Assembly: GCA_039798705.1 (NCBI GenBank)
Contig: JBDKFN010000001.1
Coordinates: 1 to 64,000 of the forward strand
Length of the DNA stretch: 64,000 bases
Source of the DNA: CAIKLP01 sp039798705
GTDB lineage: Bacteria; Bacteroidota; Bacteroidia; Sphingobacteriales; Sphingobacteriaceae
Direction of reading: 5' to 3'
The translations under genes and the position numbers were made by a program. Each line of letters starts with the position of its first letter. Within the stretch, counting starts at the first letter, position 1. Below the pieces are notes generated by a model, which was given only the letters and a program-made list of their open reading frames with translations, did not search any database and had not been told where the DNA came from. This document shows, in pieces, positions 34,963 to 44,900 of this stretch.

Positions 34963-35673
34963 ATGAATGGAACGCTATACCTAATACCTGTATACTTATC
35001 AGAGGAAACTGATCCAATAAATATTTTACCACCTCAAACTATTTCGATTATTCATTCGCTGCAAAATTTTATTGTAGAAAATGAAAAGTCGGCAAGGGCA
35101 TTTTTGAAGGCGGCAAAAATTACGATTCCGCAAAACCAATTAAATATTTTGGTTTACAATAAAAAAGACCAAGAACCTTTAGCCAGTTATTTTAAAGATT
35201 TAACAGCTGGAAATTCTGTTGGGATTTTAACCGAAGCAGGGTGTCCAGGTGTGGCAGATCCAGGCGCAGAGCTCATTGCAGAAGCACATCGCAAAGGCAT
35301 TAAAGTAGTTCCGCTAATAGGTCCTTCTTCTATTTTGTTAGCCATTATGGCTTCGGGTTTTAACGGACAGCAATTTACTTTCAATGGTTATTTGCCCATC
35401 GATAAAATTGCACGAAGTAAAAAAATTCAAGACTTAGAACGTTTAGCCGAAAGAAATAACCAAACACAATTGTTTATGGAAACGCCTTTTCGTAATAATC
35501 AATTATTTGATGAAGTAATTAAGAGTTGTAAACCCGATACTTATTTAGCCATTGCAACAGACATTACCGATCCGAATGAAATGATTAAAACAGCGAAAGT
35601 TGAGTTTTGGAAAAAGAACAAACCAGAATTGCATAAACGACCAACAATATTTTCAATATATCGAAAACAATAA
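34963..35673 (+). CDS. RsmI-related SAM-dependent methyltransferase
   Basis: A 236-residue tetrapyrrole-methylase-fold methyltransferase. The core ILTEAGCPGVADPGAELI is the RsmI motif (usual form SDAGTPGxSDPG), and PLIGPSS follows. RsmI methylates the ribose of C1402 in 16S rRNA. The N terminus (LYLIPVYLSEETDP) lacks the usual GTPIGNL of true RsmI, and the protein is shorter, so this is likely the second Bacteroidota paralogue of unknown target. Its stop overlaps the rarA start by one base (TAATG). Confidence 0.8.
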   Translation: MNGTLYLIPVYLSEETDPINILPPQTISIIHSLQNFIVENEKSARAFLKAAKITIPQNQLNILVYNKKDQEPLASYFKDLTAGNSVGILTEAGCPGVADPGAELIAEAHRKGIKVVPLIGPSSILLAIMASGFNGQQFTFNGYLPIDKIARSKKIQDLERLAERNNQTQLFMETPFRNNQLFDEVIKSCKPDTYLAIATDITDPNEMIKTAKVEFWKKNKPELHKRPTIFSIYRKQ

Positions 35674-36947
35674 TGTCAATTCCTTTAGCAGAGCGATTAA
35701 GGCCTAGTAATTTAGACCACTATATTGGGCAATCCCATTTAGTTGGTACAGGAGCTGTATTGCGCAATGCCATTGAATCTGGTAATATTCCTTCGATGAT
35801 ATTTTGGGGGCCGCCTGGTGTTGGAAAAACCACACTCGCTCATATTATTTCGCAACAATTGAAGCGACCCTTTTATGCATTAAGCGCCATTAACTCTGGT
35901 GTAAAAGATATTCGAGAAGTAATTGATAAAGCAAAAAGTCAAAGTTTTTTTGGCACTGCGAATCCAATATTATTTATTGATGAGATTCATCGCTTCAGTA
36001 AATCACAACAAGATTCTTTATTAGCCGCAGTTGAAAAAGGTATTGTTACCCTTGTGGGCGCCACAACCGAAAACCCTTCGTTCGAAGTAATCTCTGCACT
36101 ATTATCGAGGTGTCAAGTTTATATACTACAGAACCTAACAAAAGAAGAATTAATTGCATTGTTAGCAATTGCAATCAAAGAAGATAAATACCTACAATCA
36201 AAGAAAATTCAAATTGACGAATACGAAGCCCTGCTTAGGCTTTCAGGCGGAGATGGCAGAAAACTATTGAATGTTTTTGAGTTGGTTGTTCAGTCAATTC
36301 CTAGTACAGAAATTGTCATTACGAATGAAATAGTAATGTCAATAGTTCAACAGAATATTGCTTTATATGATAAGGCCGGCGAACAACATTATGACATTGT
36401 ATCGGCGCTCATTAAATCAATTAGAGGAAGCGATCCAAATGCAAGTGTATATTGGTTGGCTAGAATGATTGAAGGTGGAGAAGATCCTTTATTCATTGCC
36501 AGAAGATTAGTTGTATTGGCATCAGAAGATATTGGAAATGCAAATCCAAATGCATTACTACTTGCCAACAATTGTTTTCAAGCGGTGAATACCATTGGAA
36601 TGCCAGAGGCTCGAATAATCTTATCACAAACAGTCATTTACTTGGCGAGCAGTGTTAAAAGTAACGCTTCTTATCTAGCCATCGATATGGCACTTGCAAA
36701 GGTAAGAGAAACGGGAAACCTAGCGGTACCTTTAGATTTGAGGAATGCACCAACTAAGTTAATGAAAGAAATTGGTTACGGTAAAGACTATCAATATGCA
36801 CATGCTTATGAAGGTAATTTTGTCAATCAAGAATTTCTTCCAAAGGAAATAAGTGGAAGTGCTTTTTATCAACCAGGAAATAATCCAAAAGAAAACGAAA
36901 TTAGGAAAACCCTAATACATCTTTGGAAAGATAAATATGGCTATTAA
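35673..36947 (+). CDS. rarA: Replication-associated recombination protein A (RarA/MgsA)
   Basis: A 424-residue AAA+ ATPase related to clamp-loader subunits. Walker A is GPPGVGKT (46-53), Walker B FIDEIHRF (101-108), and a sensor-1 segment VGATTENPSFEV follows. The C-terminal tetramerisation part contains SIRGSDPNASVYWLARMIEGGEDP (quoted here only to GEDP in spirit; key residues Arg-Gly-Ser-Asp-Pro). RarA acts at stalled forks and binds SSB and single-strand ends. It is coupled by TAATG to the methyltransferase and overlaps the next gene by 11 bp. Confidence 0.95.
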   Translation: MSIPLAERLRPSNLDHYIGQSHLVGTGAVLRNAIESGNIPSMIFWGPPGVGKTTLAHIISQQLKRPFYALSAINSGVKDIREVIDKAKSQSFFGTANPILFIDEIHRFSKSQQDSLLAAVEKGIVTLVGATTENPSFEVISALLSRCQVYILQNLTKEELIALLAIAIKEDKYLQSKKIQIDEYEALLRLSGGDGRKLLNVFELVVQSIPSTEIVITNEIVMSIVQQNIALYDKAGEQHYDIVSALIKSIRGSDPNASVYWLARMIEGGEDPLFIARRLVVLASEDIGNANPNALLLANNCFQAVNTIGMPEARIILSQTVIYLASSVKSNASYLAIDMALAKVRETGNLAVPLDLRNAPTKLMKEIGYGKDYQYAHAYEGNFVNQEFLPKEISGSAFYQPGNNPKENEIRKTLIHLWKDKYGY

Positions 36948-39900
36948 TACTTCATCAAATAATTATAACAATTTAATTGATAAGCTCGATGAGTTTATCA
37001 AAAAGTATCATCAACAACAGTTGATACGAGGAGTTATTTATTTTTTAAGTTTTGCCATCATTTCATTTTTAATCATCAATAGTTTAGAATACTATTTCTA
37101 TTTATCACCGACGGTTAAAAAAGCAATATGGATTTTATATATTATATCGATTGGTTTGTTGCTAAACAAATGGCTTATAAAAGCTATTTTAAATGTACTT
37201 CATATTCAAAAAACGCTTGATTACGAGGCTGCTGCAAAGTTAATATCGGAACATTTTTCCGACGTTAAAGACCAATTAATCAATGTTTTACAACTTAACG
37301 AGCAGGCAAATCAAGCGCATAATCAAACAGATTTATTGTTAGCTAGTATTGATCAAAAAATCAATTTATTAAAACCAATTCCATTTGTAAAAGCGATTGA
37401 TTTTAAACAAAATAAAAAGAGATTACCCTACTTGTTAATTCCATTAAGTGTACTGTTATTAATTGCTGTAATACAACCAAAATTTATTGCACAAGGAACA
37501 AGCAGATTATTACATTTCAATACAAAATATGTTCAACCTGCAAGTTTTCAATTTCATTTAATACAAACACCTTTAACCTATAAACAAGGTGATGAGGTAA
37601 CTATAAAATTAAAATTAACTGGAGATCCTATTCCTCAAGATATTCAAATTATTGTCAACAATAATTCTTATAAACTTCAAAAAATAAATCAAACAACTTT
37701 CGAATTTAGCATTCCGAATATTCGAAAATCAACAGTGTTTTATTTTACAGCATTGGGATACCAATCAGAAGAATATAACTTAACAGTGGTTCCTAACCCA
37801 GCTATTGTAAAGTTCGATTTGCACATTCATTTTCCTGCATATTTGAATAAAAAACCTGAAATTCAAGCTAATACAGGAACATTGTCGGTTCCAGAAGGCA
37901 GTCAACTACAATGGAAATTCTATACTGCACATGCGCAATCTATCATTTTTGGAAGCAATCAAAAACAAGAGAACATTAATGTAATTGCAAATGAAAGTAG
38001 CATAAGTAAGACGCTGGTTAAAAACCTTTCCTATTTTATTCAAGCGAAAAGTAAAAATAATTATGTATCAGAACCCATCAATTATAACATTGATGTAATT
38101 CCAGATTTGTATCCTAGCATACAAGTTACACTAGCTAAAGATTCTACCAACAACGCCAATATTTTTTTTAGTGGTATCGTAAAAGATGACTATGGCTTAA
38201 ACAAACTTTATTTTCATTATGACATTCGAAAAGCTAATAAAAATGTAGTTCACCAATTCGTTCCAATTGCGATTGATCCAAAGCAAACAAGCACACAATT
38301 TTTCTATCAAATCAATACCAAAGCATTAGGTCTTAATTTAGAAGATGAATTAAGCTATTACTTTGAAATATGGGATAATGATGGTGTAAATGGTTCAAAA
38401 TCAAGTAAATCTGAACTGTTTAGCTTCAAATTGCCCAGTGTAGCAAATATCAGTAAAGAAGAAAATGAAGCCAATAAAGCGTTAAAAGATAAAATTGCTT
38501 CTGCTATTAAAGAAGCAGAAAAAATTCAAAAAGAAGCTAAAAAGCTCAATGAGAAATTGCGCAATAAAAATGAATTGTCATTTGAAGAAAAGAAAGAAGT
38601 TGCTGAATTATTAGCTGATCAAAAAAAGCTTGCACAAGAAGTAAAAGAAATTCAAGAACAAAATTTAATAAACAACGAAATCAATAAAGACTTTAAAAAA
38701 TTTGATCAAGAATTAGTTGATAAGAAAAAACAAATTGATGAAATGTTTGAAAATTTATTAGACAATAAAACCAAAGAACTCATCAAAGAATTAGAAAAAT
38801 TATTAAACGCAAACAATAAAGAGAAAACGCAAGAGTCTATTCAAAAAATGCAAATAGACAATAAAGAAATGGCCAAGGAGATGGACCGCATGCTAGAACT
38901 CTTTAAAAAACTAGAAGTAGAACAAAAAACCAAGGAAAATATTGATCGATTAAACACACTTTCTGAGGAGCAAAAAACTATTAATGAGCAACTTATAGAT
39001 AAAAAGCCAGATGTTCCAGCAGTCAAAGATGCACAAAATAAATTGAACAAAGATTTCCAAGATTTAAAGAAAGATTTTGCGGATTTAATGAAAAAGAATG
39101 AAGAGTTAAGCGATAAAAGTGAAATTCAAAATCCGGAAAATGAATTAAATGAAATTGAAAATGAATTAAATAAAAGTAAAAACGAATTAGATAATAATAA
39201 AAGTAATAAGGCTAGTGCTGCACAAAAAAGCGCTGCAGATAAAATGAAAGCGCTTGCAGACAAAATGAAAAAACAGCAAGAAGCTGGAGAAGCGCAAGAA
39301 CTTGATTTAAACATGCGCGCGCTCAGACAAATATTAGACAATTTAGTTCAGTTATCTTTTGCTCAAGAAAAGAATTTAAATTTGACAAAAGATGCAAACA
39401 TCAATGACCCTCAATATACTAACCTGGCTAAGACACAGCGTACATTGAATGATGAAATGAAAATGATTGAAGACAGTTTATTTGCATTAAGCAAAAAAGT
39501 AATTCAGATAAAATCAATTGTAAATAAAGAAACAGGTAAGGCAAGTTTAAATATGTTGCAAAGTATTTCAGCCTTAGCTGCAAGAAATACTGGTCTTGCA
39601 AGTATGCGTCAACAATATGCCATGACTTCTATTAATAATTTAGCAGTATTGCTTTCAGAAATTTTAGAGCAAATGCAAAAAGAAAGTCAAAGCAAAAAAG
39701 ACGGTGGTAAGCCGGGTTCAAAGCCAAGTAAAAAACCAGGAGGAAAAGGCAAAGGAGACAACCTCTCTAAAATGCAGAATGAATTGAACAAACAAATTGA
39801 ACAATTGAAAAGTGGCATAAAACCTGGTCAAAAGCCCGGAAAAGGGCAAATGTCGCAACAAATGGCTAAAATGGCTGCACAACAACAAGCCATCCGTAAT

Positions 39901-40290
39901 GCCATGGATCAGTTATCTCAACAAATGGAAAAGAATGGTTTAGGCGGAAAAGGAAAAGAGCTTTCTCAGCTCAAAAAAGAGATGGAAAAAACGGAAACAG
40001 ATTTATATAATAAAAATATCAATCAACAAACCATTAACAGACAACAAGAAATTATGTCTAGATTGCTTGAAGCAGAAAAGGCAGTTAAGGAAAGAGAGCA
40101 AGACAACCAAAGAGCAGCAGAACAAGGTAAATCAGACGCAATAGCTCCGAATATTAAATTCGAGGAGTTTAAAAAAGAAAAGAAGAAAACCACTGATTTA
40201 ATTAAAACTGTTCCGCCTAATTTCAAACCCTATTACAAAGAAAAAGTAAATTCTTATTTCGATAAATTAATTAACATTCAACCTAAATAA
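36937..40290 (+). CDS. DUF4175 family membrane protein with long coiled coil
   Basis: A 1,117-residue protein. Two transmembrane helices lie near the N terminus (about 31-52 and 62-80) and a third near 158-178. A beta-rich periplasmic region (about 190-500) follows, and from about 505 to 1,110 there is a Lys/Glu/Asn/Gln-rich coiled coil, broken by a Gly/Pro/Lys-rich segment (about 920-945) and further GQKPG repeats. This layout fits the DUF4175 family; its function is unknown. The start overlaps the rarA end by 11 bp, and the gene lies 5 bp before ybeY. The C terminus is very hydrophilic and could bind nucleic acid or the cell wall, which is only a guess. Confidence 0.85.
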   Translation: MAINTSSNNYNNLIDKLDEFIKKYHQQQLIRGVIYFLSFAIISFLIINSLEYYFYLSPTVKKAIWILYIISIGLLLNKWLIKAILNVLHIQKTLDYEAAAKLISEHFSDVKDQLINVLQLNEQANQAHNQTDLLLASIDQKINLLKPIPFVKAIDFKQNKKRLPYLLIPLSVLLLIAVIQPKFIAQGTSRLLHFNTKYVQPASFQFHLIQTPLTYKQGDEVTIKLKLTGDPIPQDIQIIVNNNSYKLQKINQTTFEFSIPNIRKSTVFYFTALGYQSEEYNLTVVPNPAIVKFDLHIHFPAYLNKKPEIQANTGTLSVPEGSQLQWKFYTAHAQSIIFGSNQKQENINVIANESSISKTLVKNLSYFIQAKSKNNYVSEPINYNIDVIPDLYPSIQVTLAKDSTNNANIFFSGIVKDDYGLNKLYFHYDIRKANKNVVHQFVPIAIDPKQTSTQFFYQINTKALGLNLEDELSYYFEIWDNDGVNGSKSSKSELFSFKLPSVANISKEENEANKALKDKIASAIKEAEKIQKEAKKLNEKLRNKNELSFEEKKEVAELLADQKKLAQEVKEIQEQNLINNEINKDFKKFDQELVDKKKQIDEMFENLLDNKTKELIKELEKLLNANNKEKTQESIQKMQIDNKEMAKEMDRMLELFKKLEVEQKTKENIDRLNTLSEEQKTINEQLIDKKPDVPAVKDAQNKLNKDFQDLKKDFADLMKKNEELSDKSEIQNPENELNEIENELNKSKNELDNNKSNKASAAQKSAADKMKALADKMKKQQEAGEAQELDLNMRALRQILDNLVQLSFAQEKNLNLTKDANINDPQYTNLAKTQRTLNDEMKMIEDSLFALSKKVIQIKSIVNKETGKASLNMLQSISALAARNTGLASMRQQYAMTSINNLAVLLSEILEQMQKESQSKKDGGKPGSKPSKKPGGKGKGDNLSKMQNELNKQIEQLKSGIKPGQKPGKGQMSQQMAKMAAQQQAIRNAMDQLSQQMEKNGLGGKGKELSQLKKEMEKTETDLYNKNINQQTINRQQEIMSRLLEAEKAVKEREQDNQRAAEQGKSDAIAPNIKFEEFKKEKKKTTDLIKTVPPNFKPYYKEKVNSYFDKLINIQPK

Positions 40291-40295
40291 ACACA

Positions 40296-40727
40296 ATGGC
40301 TATTCATTTTTTTAACGAAGAAAGTAGTTATAAACTTAAACATAAAAGCGAGCTAAAGCAGTGGTTAAAGGCTGTTGCAGCAGCAGAAGGCTTTAAAATT
40401 GGAGAGCTAAATTACATATTGTGTAACGATGATTACCTTCACCAAATTAATGTAGATTACTTACAACACGACACTTACACAGATATCATTACTTTTGATC
40501 ATTCGGAGAAAAAAGAAGAAATTGCTGGAGATATATTTTTAAGTACTGATCGTGTAATTGAAAATGCTTGTATATTTAAGGTACAAGAATTTGATGAAAT
40601 GTGCAGGGTGTTGGTTCATGGCGCATTACACTTAATGGGCTACACCGACAAAAGTAAAGTCAAAAAAACAGAGATGACAGCAAAAGAAGATTACTATTTA
40701 GCTAAAAGAACATTCGATGGAAAATAA
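40296..40727 (+). CDS. ybeY: rRNA maturation RNase YbeY
   Basis: A 143-residue metal-dependent endoribonuclease for 16S rRNA 3' end maturation and ribosome quality control. The motif HGALHLMGY (108-116) gives the first two zinc histidines H108 and H112. The third ligand, normally His two positions after GY, is Asp118 (GYTDK). TFDHS and EIAGDIFLS upstream match the family. The shift of the third ligand seems to be common in Bacteroidota and need not abolish metal binding. Its last 11 bp overlap the next gene. Confidence 0.92.
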   Translation: MAIHFFNEESSYKLKHKSELKQWLKAVAAAEGFKIGELNYILCNDDYLHQINVDYLQHDTYTDIITFDHSEKKEEIAGDIFLSTDRVIENACIFKVQEFDEMCRVLVHGALHLMGYTDKSKVKKTEMTAKEDYYLAKRTFDGK

Positions 40728-41385
40728 AACAGCAATAATTATAGGTGCAACAGGTTTGGTTGGAAAATTTTGTTTAAGCTATTTATTAAATGAAAATGCT
40801 TACCATAAAGTAATCGCTATTAGCCGCAAACCCATTGGTTTTGCGCATCCTAAACTCGATAATCTAGTCATAAATTTTGATACACTTGCAGACCATCAAG
40901 ATCGTCTGGTTGCAGACGATATTTATTGCTGCCTTGGAACCACAATTAATGTAGCAGGTTCTAGAGCAGCCTTTAAAAAAGTAGATTACGAATATCCATT
41001 GACACTAGCTCAAATGGCGAAAAAGAATGGCGCCAAACAATTTTTATTAGTTAGTGCAATTGGTGCTGATCAAAATTCTAAACTATTTTACAGTGCGGTT
41101 AAAGGTGAATTAGAAGAAGCCATTAAAAATTTAAATTTCGAGAGTGCATTTATTTTTCAACCCTCGTTCTTAAAAGGTATCAGAAAAGAATTTCGATTAG
41201 CAGAAAAAATTGCATTGGTATTGATGCCATTTTTTGAAATCATGATGCTAGGACCATTGAAGAAATATAAATCTATAGATGCCATGGTAGTAGCCAATGG
41301 CATGTATTTAAAGGCTCAGAGCGGGATAAAAGGAGTAGAAACTTTAAGTTCAGATCAGATTCAAGCGCTTTGGAAAAAGAAATAA
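40717..41385 (+). CDS. NAD(P)-binding Rossmann-fold protein (TIP30/HIM1-like)
   Basis: A 222-residue atypical short-chain dehydrogenase. The glycine motif GATGLVG is at 10-16, and CCLGTT and LLVSAIGAD mark strands 4 and 5. The segment AFIFQPSFLKG is typical of the HIM1/TIP30-like group that often carries annotations such as nucleoside-diphosphate-sugar epimerase. No clear Tyr-x-x-x-Lys is seen at the standard position; FYSAVKGELE supplies a Tyr-x-x-x-Lys-like YSAVK. The reaction is unknown. It overlaps ybeY by 11 bp and stops 1 bp from the convergent Lrp gene. Confidence 0.8.
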   Translation: MENKTAIIIGATGLVGKFCLSYLLNENAYHKVIAISRKPIGFAHPKLDNLVINFDTLADHQDRLVADDIYCCLGTTINVAGSRAAFKKVDYEYPLTLAQMAKKNGAKQFLLVSAIGADQNSKLFYSAVKGELEEAIKNLNFESAFIFQPSFLKGIRKEFRLAEKIALVLMPFFEIMMLGPLKKYKSIDAMVVANGMYLKAQSGIKGVETLSSDQIQALWKKK

Positions 41386-41386
41386 A

Positions 41387-41863
41387 TTATTTCAAATGAT
41401 CCAAAGGTAATGGCGTATTGGTTTTAATTTTACCCAATACAATATTGCTATGGAATTGCGCAATGTTTGGAATGCCACTTAATTTATTTAATAAAAAATC
41501 GTTGTATGCCTGAATATTTGGAGAAACAATTCTAATTAAATAATCATATTGACCAGATAAGCCAATCACATCTAACACTTCTGGCAATGCTGCAATGGCA
41601 TTTTCAAAACCAAGCAAAGCTTCTTTGTTTTGTTCCTTCAAAGTAACATTACAATACACCTCAATGTCTAAGCCCAATTGCTGTCCATCCAATACCGCAA
41701 CATATTTTTGAATGTATCCGTCAGCCTCTAAACGCTTGATTCTTTCGTAGGTTGGCGTTGCGCTCAAACCCACTTCTTTAGCTATGTCTTTGATGGCACT
41801 GGTTGAATCTTGTTGCATTAATTGCAATATGGATACGTCAATTTTATCTATGTTGTGGCTCAT
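41387..41863 (-). CDS. Lrp/AsnC family transcriptional regulator
   Basis: A 158-residue regulator. The N-terminal winged helix-turn-helix (about 5-60) contains IDVSILQLMQQDS and the recognition helix region SATPTYERIKRLEADGYI. The C-terminal RAM ligand-binding domain (about 68-150) contains the GQYDYLIRI strand. Such proteins sense amino acids and act as octamers. Its own promoter region has a perfect 6-bp inverted repeat that could be its operator, so it is probably autoregulated. The target genes are not known; the aminotransferase at 33.7 kb is not adjacent. Confidence 0.92.
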   Translation of the reverse strand: MSHNIDKIDVSILQLMQQDSTSAIKDIAKEVGLSATPTYERIKRLEADGYIQKYVAVLDGQQLGLDIEVYCNVTLKEQNKEALLGFENAIAALPEVLDVIGLSGQYDYLIRIVSPNIQAYNDFLLNKLSGIPNIAQFHSNIVLGKIKTNTPLPLDHLK

Positions 41864-41881
41864 GATTTATCAAACTAAACT

Positions 41882-41889
41882 CAAAAATA
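41882..41889 (-). promoter_or_regulatory. -7 promoter element of the Lrp/AsnC gene
   Basis: The minus strand reads TATTTTTG, an exact TAnnTTTG match, 18 bp before the ATG at 41863. The palindrome at 41890-41906 lies directly upstream, in the spacer between the -33 and -7 boxes. Confidence 0.5.
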
Positions 41890-41906
41890 ATCAATTTATT
41901 ATTGAT
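41890..41906. promoter_or_regulatory. Candidate Lrp/AsnC autoregulatory operator
   Basis: ATCAAT-TTATT-ATTGAT is a perfect 6-bp inverted repeat with a 5-bp AT-rich spacer (17 bp in all). Its size, AT-rich centre and position inside the promoter of the regulator gene fit Lrp-family operators. It lies between the giant gene terminator and the -7 box. Confidence 0.5.
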
Positions 41907-41908
41907 AA

Positions 41909-41940
41909 ATAAAAAAGGCTCCAATATTGCTATTGGAGCC
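41909..41940 (-). terminator. Intrinsic terminator of the 2,770-residue giant gene
   Basis: GGCTCCAATA (41917-41926) and TATTGGAGCC (41931-41940) form a perfect 10-bp stem. On the minus strand the loop is GCAA, a GNRA tetraloop, followed by a run of U. It lies 15 bp after the giant gene stop. Confidence 0.9.
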
Positions 41941-41955
41941 TTCGTATTTGTTGAA

Positions 41956-44900
41956 TTATTTAGTTGCTATATCGTTGATTCTAATGATAGCAGTTGTACC
42001 ATTTACGGTTAACTTAACCAAATAAATTCCAGCAGCATTGCTATGGTCTTCATTTAAATATGACACCGTGTGCGCACCAGCTGTAAGGTTTTCTTTTTCA
42101 ATAATGGTTGCAATGTTTCTTCCTAATAAATCAAACACCTCCATACTTACTTGAGCAGCTATTGGTAAATTAAATGCCAATTTGGTACTTCCGCTAAATG
42201 GGTTTGGTGCAGCTTGTAATTTGAAAAGATTTGCATTGATATTATTTACGCCTACCGCTTGAACCGTAACGGTATCGGTATTTGTAGCAGAACAACCTGT
42301 AGCAACATTGGCAACCGTTAAGGTTACAAAATATTGTCCCGCTGCACTGAATGTGTGCACAGGGTTTGCTAATGATGAAACATTAGAAGGACTTGTTGGA
42401 TCACCAAAACTCCAATTGTAAGTTTGACCAGGTGCAACAACTGCATTGAATTGAACATTTAACAAGTTAACTGCACTGGTAGTTATTAGTGCACTTGGTG
42501 TTGCTTTATGTGTAATAATAATAGCATCTGTAGTACTACATCCATTGCTATTCGTAACAGTAACCGAGTAAGTAGCTGCTGCACTTACTACAATGGTTTG
42601 TGTAGTTGCACCGGTGCTCCAAAGGTAAGTAGCACCTGCATTTCCAGCATCTAATGTAATTGCATCGTTGGTACAAATTGCCCTGTCAATACCTAAGTTA
42701 ACCACAGGTGTAGTATTAAAGTTTACAGCTATAGTATCTCTAGTTACGCAACCTAAAGCATTAGTTACTGCTACATTGTAATTTCCTGATTGTGTTACTT
42801 GAATAGTTTGAGAAACAGAACCATTGCTCCAAAGGTAAGTAGCACCTACGTTTCCTGCATCAAGTGTAATGGTATTACCAACACATGAATTAATATTTGC
42901 TCCTAAATTTAGAATTGGTTGTGGATTAGTAGTAATTACAATTGCATCGGTATGGTCACAACCTGCAGCATTGGTTACCGTTACCATATAAGTACCAGCG
43001 GTATTTACACGAATGGTTTGAGTGGTTGCACCGGTGCTCCAAAGGTAAGTAGCGCCTGCGTTTCCAGCATCTAATAAATAATTAGAACCTTCACAAATTG
43101 TAATATCCGCACCTAAATTAACAGTAGGACTAGCGAATACTTTTAAGTAACGACGAATAATGGTATCACAACCCGTGCTATTATTTTTAACAGAAGCAGT
43201 GAAAATTAGTGTGCTATCTATATCAGATGAAGAAGCAATATAACGAACATTTAAGCCGCTTACGTTAACTGCTCCTACTGGGTTTGCGCCAGTTAATGTT
43301 TTAACTGTTACATTATTTACCGTCCAAGTTGTTCCGAAATCGGCGGCGTTAAAACCTGTTGGCGGAATAAATGAATAAGTCATGGTATCTAAAATACATG
43401 CTGCATCAAAATTTGAAATGGTACCAGCATTATATACACCTTGATATGGCGCTGCTTTAGCAAAACCAGATCCTGCAGGAAGTGCAACCGGTGTAACCGT
43501 TACAGGCACTCTGCTTGAAGGACATCCAGATTGTCCAACACTTACTTTCCAGTCATAGAAATAGTAATGGTATTGTGGGTATCCTGTAAATGTATGACCA
43601 GTTAATACAATATTATTTCCTGGGTTTGCATATGGATAACTTGAACCCGCAGTATTTCTATATAAGTTTACATTGGTAGTACCTGTGTTTGCATCTATGC
43701 GATAATTACCAGCAGGTAAAGTTAAGTTTAGTGGTAAGAATACTTTAGCACCAGACACCGCTGTAATAGTAAAGTTAAAGGTATAAAGTGTAGTAGTATT
43801 TGCACCATCACGAATACGAATACCCACTACTCCAGAAGCACTTGGGAATACCGCTATTGAATCTATTTTAACAGTGTTGTTTACCGTAAATAAAACTTGA
43901 TAAGTATATAAGTTGGTTAAAGCACCCGCACCAATTGAAGTGTTCAATGGACCTAAACTACTTTTCACCATTGTAGAAGTTGTTGCTTCTGCATAGAAGG
44001 TAGTAGGAGCAGTAATTGCAGGTGTTATTAAACTGTCTTTATTGCCTATTGCAGTACCGCCATTAGGTGTATTAAACCATAATATACTAGCAGTCGAAGT
44101 AGCTTTTAAAATAGCACTTCCACCTGCACAACTTGCTTTTAAAACAGTTACGGTTGGTGCTGCTGGAACTGCATAAATAACAGTGTTCATACTCACGCTA
44201 TCATTTGTTGCATCAATATCACCACTTAAGTTAATATAAGCTTTAATAGTTGCTGCACCTGTTGCAGCAGCAGAATTATAACTCTTAATAGTAATGGTAT
44301 CTATTTGATTTGGTAAAATAGAACCTGTAAAGGTATTGCTTACTGAAGTATTAATTGCGCCTTTAATTTGCGCACCCATTGTAAAACTAGTTTGCGTTGC
44401 AGTTCCTAAATTTTGAACAGCAATTACAATACTATCTGTAGCATTACCACAAAGTGCAGTAGCCGTAGGATACAATATACTTAATACTTTCAGCTCTTTT
44501 GCAGGAGGTAAAAACTCATCTGCGCCAATACAAGGTGTACTTATATTTCTAGCATCGCCATCAATATCTGTTGTAATACCAACAATGTTTGTTCCTTTTT
44601 GATATAAACCAGTTCCTTGCGCATGTAAGTTAATTGCTGAAATATGGTTAGGTGTATTGTTTAATGAATTGTTATTTGCATTAGTCAAAGATTTTAAATC
44701 TGCTAATGTCAATAAGTCTGTGCTCAAGAAACCAAGTTTTCCTTGCAAGCCAGACACATAAAAATTGTTGTAATTAAAATTAGTAAAGGCTGTATCGGTA
44801 ACTTCAGAATACAATGCATAAGCATATGAAGTATCAGATGTATTAGCCAATGAGTTGTTAAATGAATTGTTCCTGATATCAAGCGAACCCGCGCCCAAAC

